From positions 224,242 to 288,241 of the forward strand of contig VXAZ01007723.1 in the NCBI GenBank assembly GCA_013399875.1: 64,000 nt of DNA, in the 5' to 3' direction. The notes under the pieces were generated by a model that worked only from the letters and a program-made list of their open reading frames with translations, did no database searches and had not been told where the DNA came from. Below, piece by piece: positions 53,776-64,000 of the stretch. Origin of the DNA: Gymnorhina tibicen. Its lineage: Eukaryota; Chordata; Aves; Passeriformes; Artamidae. Each line of letters opens with the position of its first letter. The first letter of the stretch is position 1. The translations under genes and the position numbers were made by a program.

Positions 53776-55839
53776 ACATAGAAGGCCTAGACTCATTTTT
53801 GGATTAGCTGGCAAGCCTTGCTCTAAAACACACAAAACATTCTACAATCAATTAACCCTTGAGGGATTTTATGAAAATGGTGTCATTTGAAGATTTAGTG
53901 AATGGTAATAGAAGTCAGAAAGCAAATGGTCAATGTAGTTTGGAAAATATGTACTTCTCAGCATGAACCTACTACAGTGCACAAGACACCTGGTAGTCAC
54001 AGATTCATCTGTGGTTTTTAATATGAGTTTTGTTACTACTTACTGCCCAGCAGATGCACATGTTTTTACTGTGCAGTGGCTGTAATTATTCACTCATTAC
54101 CATTTTGGAAAAGATTTGAACATACCTTCAGGGAAAACAATAGAATCAGGGTTATTTAAGATAGTATTGGGAACTACATTTGGGGTAAAGTGAGAAAATA
54201 CATGTGTAAAGCAAAACAAGGTCTGCATGAAAGCTGTTGGGCTCTAAGTGACAAACTGAATCGAAACACTATCCTTGTACTTTAAGTACTAATAGTAGCA
54301 GCTTTCAGAAAACACCTGTTTTGCACATCACTTACTCAGCATGCAGGTACTGCTTATGCTAGACTGGCTGATGTTAAAAAGCAAAGAGACAATAAAGATC
54401 TCTAAAATCCATATGTAGACTCAGATTTTGGTTTAGCACTTCCGTGAAGAAAATTAGCATTCAACAGAAGGAAGATAAAGAAAGTTATGTAGTGGGCAGT
54501 GTAATATTACTCAGCCTGAAGTTAAAGAATTTTACATATTTATAGCCTACTTTTCGAAAGTTTTCGTGGGTAAGCTTTTAATCCAGGCACAACTAGGATG
54601 TCAGTAATATACAAGAAAGCAGTCTTTCAGACAGAAAAGACACATAATCTGGACCTGGACAGTAGAAATAAAAAGTACAAATAGTTCAAAGTGGACATTC
54701 ATGTCCTGCAAGAGGCATTACCATAACCTGAGCTGCCTAAAGATGAGGAGACTGATCAAATTAGCCATTCAGCCATCCTTCTCTATTTTAGAGAGTAGAG
54801 AGAAAGATGGAATTCATCCTTCTTATTTGGAACACTCATTTAGAGCAGAGTGTATCAATTTTCCCATAAAATATAGAGGGATTATAAACTGATCAACTTT
54901 GACTCAATGTTGTAATTTTTACATACATATATATGTAATTAATGCCTTCACAGGAGTAAAAGTCTCACTTCACTTATGCAGTAAAGCCAATCATCCAAAT
55001 GACAACTCTGGTTTCAATAGTTCAGGGAGCATACTAAAAATAAAATATCCATTCAATAGAAAATAAAATCAGGTATATTTTCAATTAGATAACTCCAATT
55101 ACCTTGGGATGTCCTCCTAACAAATCTATTAATGAGGTGGAAATTTGTGCAATATTTGTTTGAACATTTGGGTCAGAAATGCACTTGCGCTGAATTTTAA
55201 AACTATATTCCTTAGCTGATAATGATGAAATCATACCTTGATATAAATCAATATTAGTTTTAGCTGTCGTAATGTCTAAAATAATACCACTTCCTTTCCT
55301 TTGCTGTTGTTAATTTGGCCATTTTAAATACTTGCATAACAAGTACTTCAAATTGACTAAATCCCCCATTAAAGTTCAAGTCCAGAAAGCAATATTTTTT
55401 AAAAAACATACAATACTACTGAATTTTTCCAGTGGTGGACAGTGGTATCAGTTACGTTACATATCTGTGCTATGGGATTGTTTTAGAGATGATTCTACAG
55501 AGAATAAAAGTTTATACACTGTTCAGCATTAATCTCCACTGTATAAAATGCTGAGCCAAATTCTGATAAAATCAAATGTCTGGATGTTCATAGCCTAAAG
55601 TCTGAGGACTAAGGAATATTTTCCCTAAGGGATGTCACATAATTTTATTTTTCCGTGCATGTGTGCTATTTTCAGAAATATCTAGTGTCAATTAATTGCT
55701 TCAAGTAGTTTGTTCAGTTTCCTCTCATAAAATTTCAGGGAGCAAAGAGAGACCAGAACCTCAAAATCTCCTGTAAAAAACTGTTCATAGAGTAATTGCT
55801 GGGTAGCTTGAGAGGTTTGTGAGGTGCTCATACGGCCCA
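53776..55839. other. Non-coding unique sequence
   Basis: About 2 kb between two LTR-like patches. It is A+T-rich and lacks recognisable gag, pol or env words, so I do not treat the two patches as ends of one provirus. Confidence 0.65.
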
Positions 55840-56300
55840 CACTTGGGGTACCCCAGTGGCCCCACTGTCCCCAGCTGTTAGAGCAAGAGTGTGAGTGTGC
55901 ATGAAGCACACGCGCTCTGTGGGCCTGGGACCAGAAACAGAAATACCAGGGGAACCAGCCTGAAAAGAAGCATGAAGGCAGCAGGAAGAGCTGCCAGGCA
56001 GAGCAGACCCCGGAGGCAGATGGACAGCAGCAACACCCAACCTCTGCCAGTCTCCGCCGCGTGCTACTCCAGCAGAGGGAGTGTTTGTGACCCAGGGGTT
56101 GGGAGCGGAGTGGACTGCCCGGGAGCTGGGGAGTGCTAGTGGTGTGTCCTCCTGGGGATTAGTTACAGGGCTGGGAAATGTGTAGCTACTTAACGCTCTG
56201 TAACTGTCTAGTATCGTGATTTATCACTTGTGTTGGTATCGATCTTTGTTAACGTGGTGTTCATAAATCAATGAACTGCTTCAATCCTAATGTGGTTTGA
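55840..56300 (+). mobile_element. G+C-rich block, candidate LTR-derived sequence
   Basis: A sharp rise in G+C with several CpGs (TCTCCGCCGCGTGC, GCCCGGGAGC) stands out from the A+T-rich surroundings. It begins with the 12-bp palindrome TGGGGTACCCCA (55844-55855) and ends with GTTCATAAATCAATGAACTG, which resembles the poly(A)-signal end of bird LTRs. Overlapping open frames of 70-82 codons exist on both strands without recognisable domains. The switch in composition and the terminal wording favour an LTR or LTR-proximal fragment on +. A genuine CpG-rich exon or regulatory element is the alternative. Precise ends were not found. Confidence 0.4.
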
Positions 56301-57860
56301 ACCATGCAAACGGACTGGTTTTCCCCTGTGACAGGATCCAACACAATTTACTTTTATTTTGCCCAAGGTCAGAGACATGGTTATTTTTACCCAGGCTCTG
56401 TATCTTGGACACCTTTCCGTTCTTTCACCATCATACATTTAGGGAAAGGGACAGTAGGCAGAGGAGACAATCCAGGACTCGTTCAAACAGAGATCAAAAG
56501 CTATACTGAAAACATCAAAATTCATATTTCTTTCTAAATATCCTTTTCCCAGCTAGCTAGTTTGCCCACTATTCTACTTCTCAGTCTTTAATTTCTCACT
56601 TCATCTTTTTCTTTGCTTATCCATTTAGAAATTCCCTTCTTTTTTCCTGGCAAAACAAGAAAATAAATACCTCACTTCACAGACAATTTTGGCAGGAGTG
56701 ACTCTTGTAAATTCTGTCCTTTCTCTTCTCTATTGACCTGATCATTTTTGTACACATGATAATCTCCTTTAACATGCAGCAATGTTCTAACTGTAATTGT
56801 TTTATGGTAGAATCACTGTCATTTAACTGAAACACAGATATTCCCATACCAACAGGTGTGAAAATGTTCTAACAAGAATAATTTATAGGACAACTTCGGT
56901 GAAGCATTATCCTTTGGAATGGAGGACCCAAACATGAAAATCCCTAGTTTGACAATTAAACCACATTTCTAATTTCAAAGGCAAATTTGTCTGCTACTAG
57001 ACTAATACATAAAATATAATTCCTCTTTCTTGTTTTAAAAGAAAGAGTATTTATATTTGTACAAACAAATCTCAATAGCTTAAAATTTCCCAGCTGTTCA
57101 TCTCTTTCTATGTATTTATCTTTTCTCTGAGATGAAGGCAAACGGTCTAGTTAAGGTACTTGATTGTTGAAAATTGAAACTGAATGTGATATTAAAAAGA
57201 TGAAAACAATATTATAATCTTTCTCCCTGTTTTTCCAAATACATGGATAATCAGGGAGAAGGATGGAAGAAGAAATACCCAGATTACATGCTCTCATAAA
57301 ACACATACTCAAGTTAAAATTAAGCGCTTTGCTTAATCAGAATCCAAATTTCTCAGAAGGAGGTAAGTATTTGGAGCAGGTAAGAGATTAGATTAGGATA
57401 GTAGACAAGTAAGACTGTTTAATTATCTCTTCATGGGCCACCCAGCGCTTGCTTCAGGCTCTTGTCTTTGAAAAATTATTCATCTGGAAGATTTATTAGC
57501 TATTTGCTGGGTTTAAATTTTAAAGTTCTCCTATCACCTTCCTGGAAAGTAACTGCATGTGCAGTAATTGTTATAAGATGGCTAGTTTTTTCAGTGTCTC
57601 CATTCTAAAATTTTGCTGAAGGATTGAATCCTATGCTTTGTCAGTGTCCTCTGGTATATAGAATCTCCACGAAGAATTAGCCTACGTTCTTAAAATTTTC
57701 CTTTGTATAAGTCAAAGTAGCCTCCAAGACTAAAATTTGAAGGATCACAAGCACAGGCAAAACAATAAATTAATGTGTATAAGCAAATGTGCGATAAGCG
57801 TGAAAAATATTTTTCTAGCTACAGCTATAATCCCTTATTTTATCTATTTTTAGATTTAAG

Positions 57861-57898
57861 GTTTTGGTTTTTGGTTTTGTTTTTTTTTTCTTTTCCTT
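57861..57898. repeat. T/G-rich low-complexity tract
   Basis: GGTTTT units merge into poly(T) and then a CT-rich end. Simple sequence. Confidence 0.75.
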
Positions 57899-59622
57899 AG
57901 CATGCAGATATTGGTCTGGTTTGTAGAGCTACTAAGAGATGTTGGCACCATAGCTGGCTGGTCAAGCCAGTGACTATGGATCAAGTCTATATCAGTATGG
58001 TTTCAATAATTCCTCTGATTTCAAGACAGCAGTAAAAAATTCTAAGAGATATTCTCCTGAGTTATAAAAATCAAAGTAAATATGTATTTAGATTGTGGCA
58101 TGGACAATGTATTTTTGGTTCAAAATATATTCATGCATGTTCAGCAAGAATAAGACCAAAACCAAAAGCTTTGTATTGCCTTCTTCCTTCTGATGTAGAA
58201 CAATTTGACACTATACCTGGATGCAGGAAATCCAAAAGCCTCATTATTTAGGTCTACAAAACTTTGGCAATATGGTCTAAAACCACATGAAATGATCTCA
58301 CTCAGATGACTCGTAAAATGGTTTTATGTGTCTTACAAGTACCTGGCAGAGGTACAGACTGAAATCCATAGTTTTGCATTGACACTTTACACAGGAACAC
58401 TAACTAAAATGTCTTCTAAGCATCACCATCTCTATTGCTTCCACAGGTATTACGCTTTCTGTGTGGTTATGAAGAACATCTTTTCATGTCATATGGCATT
58501 CTGAGCAGCTTAAAATGGCATATTTACTAAAGGTGCTTTTATTTTAAGCTGTATATTGAACAGCTGAGTTTACAGGAGTGGCTGGTATTTTAGTGTGAAA
58601 TTCCAAAGGATTTATTATTAGGAAAAGAACTGCCATTTTTCCAAGATAGCAAGATGGCCTGACAGACTGCCCTCACACAAAGAGATCTGAGGAGCCTGGA
58701 GCTGACGGACCTCTCACTACTTTGTCATTACTACACTGGCATAATTCAGATGATCAAGTTTTAGCATAAGGCTCAGAAATTCTTCTTTTGGCACTAGAGA
58801 GCAAAATATTTTCATACATAAGGCAAAGAAGTATTGATTTATTGTCTATTTATAAGATGAGCATCACCTTAATTCTATTTCAAGAGTGTTCCTACGATGG
58901 ACAAAGCAGTTGTCTCCAAATCTACTTCTACTCTGCAGAACCAGACATTTCATGGTTCATGAATGTAGAGACCACACAGAAGTCCCACACATAAATGTAG
59001 CTATATAATCTTCCCAGAAAGGAATATATATGGATAAAAATTGTCCCAGTAAGACTGACCCACATCACATAAAACATTAATATAATCCAAATTTTTTTAA
59101 GAGCTAGTAAAATACTGCCTAATTTTCCCAGAGATGAGCAACTGAATCAAGCTTCAAGTCTTCATTGGAAAGATTCAGTTAAAAATATACTCCTTTGATC
59201 TTGTATTTGGAAGTAGCTAAGCAAAGGAACAACATGCTGACATAGTATCCAGGGTTAGAGGAAAGTAGAGAGAGATCTCTGCTGGTCTCATAGGTTCTCT
59301 TTATAAAAAAAAAACAAAGGCATTTTCTCTTTATATCAGATTTCATCTGATTTCATCAAAAGCTCTTTTTACTCACACCATTTAACAAATTTACAGGTCA
59401 ATAATTTTGTGCTTTTGTCACACGCAAAAGTCCAGAGTAAAAGTCATCTGCAGGATGAATATTGGTGTTTACTCAGGAGTCAACTAAGTGAGAACTGTAT
59501 GCACTTACTCACTTCCAGCCCCGCAGCCTGCAGGAAAGTTACTGCTGGTTTTAGATGGTTGGGAAGAAAACCATGTGTGCTTCTGCCATGCCACTGTTCA
59601 ATTTCCTATCTCAGGTCTCACT

Positions 59623-59648
59623 GGGCAAGGTCTTTGGGCAAGGTCTTT
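59623..59648. repeat. 2 x 13-bp perfect tandem duplication
   Basis: GGGCAAGGTCTTT is repeated once exactly. It lies within the 59555-59779 stop-free segment and shifts the frame by one base (13 = 3n + 1), which argues against selection to keep one reading frame. Confidence 0.9.
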
Positions 59649-60330
59649 GTGCATCCACTGTCATTTGTCTCCATGCATCTCTCATCTCCAGAATCTTCCT
59701 TTATTTGCAGGATCCTTCCTTCACCCACAATCTTTGTACCTTCTTTCTTTTCCCCTTTATTCTTTTGTATGCAGACTAATATAGTTGGGAAAAAAAAGTT
59801 CTTGGGTGCTCTAAAGAGAGTTCATGAAAGGAGCTGGTCTCAGAAAGAATAATGTGTGATCATCCTCCACATCAGTGATTCTGTCTCATGTTTCTTTATT
59901 AATTGTAGGCTTCATGATGTACCATTTTTTTCAGTCCAGATGGTAGGAATGTTTGCAGTCAGTCTACACAGGGTACAGCTAGCAAGTAGGAGGTTTGTAC
60001 TTGGGAGTTCAGGAGTCAAATTTTGTACATTAACACACACACATGCACATGTATCTACCACTTGTCATTGTCCACAATTTCATTGTTTCGTCATTTGCTT
60101 TGTGTGCTAAGCCTTTTATCTAACACTGGCTTTGTATCTTGCTTGTCAGAGGATGATCTTGCACAAATACTGAAAGACTGGTCAGGAAGAGGAAGGCACT
60201 ACGACATTTCAACATCTAGGCTACTCTGTAATGCCTGTTGACACCATTGCAGATATGGCTGCTTCATGGGAAAACACACTTTCTTGGAGAACCCTGCCAA
60301 GCGTGTGTGTACATATACAATGCAGGAAAA

Positions 60331-60460
60331 TTAAACCAATTAAACATCCAAACCCAAATCAGACCAAACCAGCCAAACAACCAAAGAAAACCTAAACAAA
60401 CAATCAACCTACAAACAAACAAAACTAAACAAAGAATCAAACTCCAAAACAAACTAACAC
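60331..60460. repeat. A/C-rich low-complexity tract ((CAAA)n-like)
   Basis: About 130 bases are almost only A and C with scattered T, including ACAAACAAACAAAAC. The lack of stops on both strands here creates two spurious frames of about 120 codons (60238-60603 on + and 60264-60623 on -). Neither is credible as a protein. Confidence 0.8.
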
Positions 60461-63400
60461 TGGAATCTTTTTCCAGGGTGAGTTCTAACAGAAACAGTTT
60501 TACTTGCAGATTCAACTCTCCAAAATCAATTTCTCTTGTGAAAACTAGGCGCAAATATTGGCTTTTGTGTGATGAGGGCTTATGTAATTCATTAAGATGC
60601 TGAACACTGTCCCCAAGTGCCAAACACCTCCTGTGAGTGATTTTGTGGTCACAGTCTCACAGGATTTAGAACTACAGGCTTTACATTAACATTTGTCTCA
60701 ATACTATGGGTCTTAATCTTCTGAAATTAAAAAACTCAAGTTGACTTGACTGAGAAAATTACAGCGCTTGAATATAAAGAAACAGAAGACTAGAGGGGCA
60801 TAGCTGGTTAATTGAACACAGTTGAACACAGTAATCTGAAATTTCAGGAAAGAGATGATTGGATTTGTAGTCCAGAAGAGGAACATAAAGTCTTTTTCAC
60901 TTGTCCTGCACACTATAGGCAAGAAACCCCAGAACACTCTTATAAGCTTGAGTCCCACATTAAAAGACCAAAAGCCAGAAATTATGTTTTGCCACATTGA
61001 AAGAACTCTGGAGACTCAGGGGTTTCTCTTACATTTTTGAAGTAACACTTAGTTTCCCACACAACCATGGTAAGTATATTGTGTCCTGCTTTGATTGTGG
61101 AAGTTGTTGGGGGGAAGGGGTAGGGACAGGAGAATAAAAAGAAAAAAAAGCCCCAAGCTAAAATAAAAGCTAAGCAGCAGTGCTTTTAACATAAGGGCAA
61201 AACCACCATATAGTCACCTAAAGGATTTTTAATAACCTGGGAAAATATGTCAAGATAAGGATCAGTGACCATTTTAGTGCTGATCATGTACAGTTTTGCT
61301 TTACAATCAGAATTAGTGTAGAAAAAGGGAAATAAGAAGACAAGTTGTGTCATAGAGGGGAAAAAAATGAAATATGATCAAAAAGGAAAGTTCAACCTTC
61401 CTTACACTTCTCTAAAAGTATGATATTTAAAATTAGATTTTTTTTTTAAAAGTGTATAATGAGATTCTTAGCTTCAAATTAGTCTTTTAAACGTGAAATA
61501 ATTTCCATTAACCTCTATGAGAGTACCCTAGAAGAAACCAAATCTTAGCAATTCTCACCAAAAGAAATTATGGAGGAATGCAACTATAAGCTTGAACTAA
61601 ATGTCACTGAAAAAATTATCAAGAAGAAAAATAACAAAGAATATAATTATAATTTTAAATGTATATAACTTGCTAATTTTTAAGGGAAAAAAGTTGTACT
61701 AATGTCAAGAGAGTATCACTGTATGGGTGTTTGGTAATAGCCTAGAGAAAATACAGAGAGAACATCTTTGCATGAAGTGACCAGCTTTAAAAAATACTTG
61801 TTCATATTAGGAACTATATAGATGTGTCGAGTAATGTGCTGAATTTGGAGTTTTCACTTTTACATGCCTGAAATCAGAGTGTGTCCTGTACCAAATGAAA
61901 AATCTGGAGATGAGCCATGAAGGTGTCCAGCAATCACCATGGCAGAACTAACATTTGATGAGAAATTATAAACCCTAACATTATTTAATGCTGAACTGAA
62001 CCGACTTAGTCAAGGCACTAAAAATTTAGAGCTGAAAAGTCCCTCCTCATTATCTTGTGGCAGAGTAGCAGTGGCATGATGCATAATGATTCCACAACAC
62101 AGGGAGTCTTTCAATGTAATTAAAAGTCAGTAGAATGGAACACAATTATAAGAATTTAATTTTTTTTAAGGCAATGTGTGATCAGCCAAGGAAATTCACT
62201 ATCACAGAAAATCATTGAGATGTCATCTATGCCAAAACCTGGAGAAGACTGTGAGAATTTTTTGATCAATTATAATATCTGTGGGTATCCACTGTAGAGA
62301 GAAAAGAAGCTGCACTGAACATTATACCACTATGTGTACATTTATCTAATGTACATGGAGTATTGCACATTGGCTAGAACCCTGAATAAATTCAAACGGT
62401 AGGCACTAGTGTTTCATAAATCACTTACCCATAGGCACAAGTGCTGTTAAGCAAGGCATTCACGTACCAGAGTACTCATTTCACAAGTATTTAAACATCT
62501 GTAAGTTGTTTGTATTAAGTAGTCAAAGCTAGTCTTACTTTACACTAACCAGAGAAAGCAGCATTTCCAAAAGACACTTCATCTCACAGATGCAATGTCT
62601 TAGGCTGATTCCCTCCTTGGATCTCTCTATTCCCTTAACTCTTTATACAGAGAAACTGGTGTAATTATCTTGAATCTATGCAATAAACTTTTTAGTGGCT
62701 GATAGGCATTAGACTAATATTGTCCTCAGCATCTATGTCCTATCTGCAGAAAGAGAGAGATATTTCCAGAAGAATTTATCTCATTTTAAAATAGATGTGT
62801 AAAGTAAATGATAGGATTTGCCCTCTCAGAATTCTTAGTTCTCTCCATTAAACACAGGAACAGCCAAAATAACCAGCTGGCATTTCAGTTAAACTCTTAG
62901 AACACAAACCTTGCTAGAGAAGATCCCCACTCTTAGATGATTTGTTGGAATTAGGTACCTCTGCTGACTTCACAGAAAAATGAACTTGTGCGGGGTAAAT
63001 CAGTTAATGATTTTTTGACAATGAGACATGAGAGCTGATCATAGTCTGGTATGTGAGATGTGGTACCTGCTAAGTTAATGAATTACAGTCCCTGAACATT
63101 AGCATGCTGCCTACTTTGTCTCTACGTTGTGAGGCGAGGCCTCTCTGGAAGCACCTTCAGACACCATCAGAAGAAAAAGGGGAGTAGGACAATGATGAAA
63201 TCAATTTGCTTGGCATCAATCAGGAGTGCAAGCATATAGCTAAAGGACAGGCTCCAGTTTCTATTAGAATTATATTAATTTTTTATTTATTTTCCCCTGC
63301 CCAATGAAGAAATTCAGGGAATGCTCTGCGGTGCACAGAGCTGTGTACCAAATTTATGATGTCTCACTGTGATAAGAGTGTTCTAGTTTTTTCACATATC

Positions 63401-63874
63401 TAAAAATTATGTTTTAAATAATCCTTAAAATACTGAGATAAAATGCCAGTCAGCAAAAACTGAAAGTAAAAATCTAAGTCAATTATTAGGTAATACGCCC
63501 TGAAGATTGCAAAATGAAAATTTGAATCTATGAAACACTGACAATGTGTAAAACAGACAGATGGAATTAAAATGATGATAACATTGATGTTGAGATTTTG
63601 AGAGCTGATAAAAAATACATAAATATCTTCACAGCAATGCTACACTATGCCAGATCAAGACGGCTGAAAGTAACAAGGATGAGTGGGCTAGTAAATGACT
63701 GAAAATTATATCATGGTCTTACACAAAGAAACATTTTCTTTAAACATGTTAATTTGCATAGTAGAAAAGGAGAAAAACCTTCCAAAATGAATCAATAAAC
63801 GTACAAAAAGTTCCACTGGTGTAATTTCTAATACACATGCACAAACAAATCTGTAGTGTCACAAAACCAAAGAA

Positions 63875-64000
63875 TCAGTAGCACAGTGGTGATAATATAG
63901 AGATGTTCTACTTATTGTTGAGCAGGGCTTACACAGAACCAAAGCCTTTTCTGCTTCTCGTACTGCCACACCGGGCAGGAGACTGGGGGTGCTTGGGAGG
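63875..64000 (+). mobile_element. Endogenous-retrovirus LTR fragment, cut by window end
   Basis: A collinear match to the U3 region of a widespread avian LTR group. The landmarks are CAGTGGTGATAATATAGAGA, GTTGAGCAGGGCTTACACAG, GCCTTTTCTGCTTCTCG and GGAGACTGGGGGTGC, then GGGAGG at the edge. The LTR's own first ~100 bases are not seen upstream of about 63875, so the copy is 5'-truncated. Its promoter and 3' end would lie beyond the window. The wording differs from the LTR at 53537, so the two are separate subfamilies. Confidence 0.8.

Larger units (their letters stand above)
56301..63874. other. Non-coding unique sequence
   Basis: About 7.5 kb without a supportable gene, RNA gene or clear transposon. 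Included are T/G-rich (57861-57898) and A/C-rich (60331-60460) tracts, the stop-free segment at 59555-59779, and a short AC run near 60032. The 147-codon frame at 59409-59852 is the longest in the window but has no domain, signal peptide or homology I recognise. Confidence 0.7.

Noticed and set aside
55373..55382. GTTCAAGTCC, matching the tRNA/Pol III B-box consensus.
   Set aside because: No T-stem pairing around it and no A-box or cloverleaf upstream, so not a tRNA or SINE head.
53537..56300. One provirus with LTRs at both ends of this interval.
   Set aside because: The two LTR-like patches differ in sequence and no gag, pol or env remnant is visible between them.
59409..59852. Longest open frame in the window (147 codons).
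   Set aside because: No Kozak-supported ATG was established, no domain is recognised, the other two frames are also open, and an internal 13-bp duplication would break frame. It is better explained by pyrimidine-rich composition.
60238..60623. Two frames of about 120 codons on opposite strands.
   Set aside because: They arise from an A/C-rich low-complexity tract that lacks stop triplets on both strands.

Overview
This window looks like avian nuclear DNA, most likely from a songbird or a close relative. It comes from a gene-poor, A+T-rich part of a chromosome (roughly two thirds A+T by eye). The diagnostic features are 3' fragments of CR1 LINE retrotransposons and fragments of endogenous-retrovirus LTRs whose wording matches families familiar from bird genomes. 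There is also ordinary vertebrate clutter: poly(A)/poly(T) tracts, short microsatellites and an unresolved pentanucleotide array with an assembly gap.

I found no supportable protein-coding exon, tRNA, rRNA, snoRNA or CRISPR array. All open frames are short, the longest being 147 codons. None shows a recognisable domain, and most overlap open frames on the other strand, as expected by chance. The window is therefore either a gene desert or the inside of a very large intron. The sequence alone cannot tell these apart.

Layout: 1-6157 is unique A+T-rich sequence with minor microsatellites; 6158-6388 is a CR1 3' end on +; 7672-7972 is a probable solo LTR with a 4-bp target duplication; 7977-24045 is long unique sequence; 24046-24540 is the best-preserved CR1, on -; 24541-42647 is unique sequence holding a duplicated CRE-like site (28771-28836) and a perfect 18-bp-arm hairpin (36116-36161); 42648-42905 is a CR1 on +; 45458-45583 is a (TTCCC)n array with 27 N; 46028-46250 is a CpG-containing non-repeat block; 47580-47885 is an old CR1 on +; 53537-53775 is an LTR fragment on +; 55840-56300 is a G+C-rich LTR-like block; 59555-59779 is a segment with no stop triplet in any + frame; 63875-64000 is an LTR fragment cut by the window edge.

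No genes act together here. The transposons are scattered decayed copies of several ages and both orientations, and none carries an intact coding region. I saw no sign of a previously undescribed molecular system. The most useful leads are the hairpins, the duplicated TGACGTAA site, the two G+C-rich islands, the stop-free segment and the flanked solo LTR.
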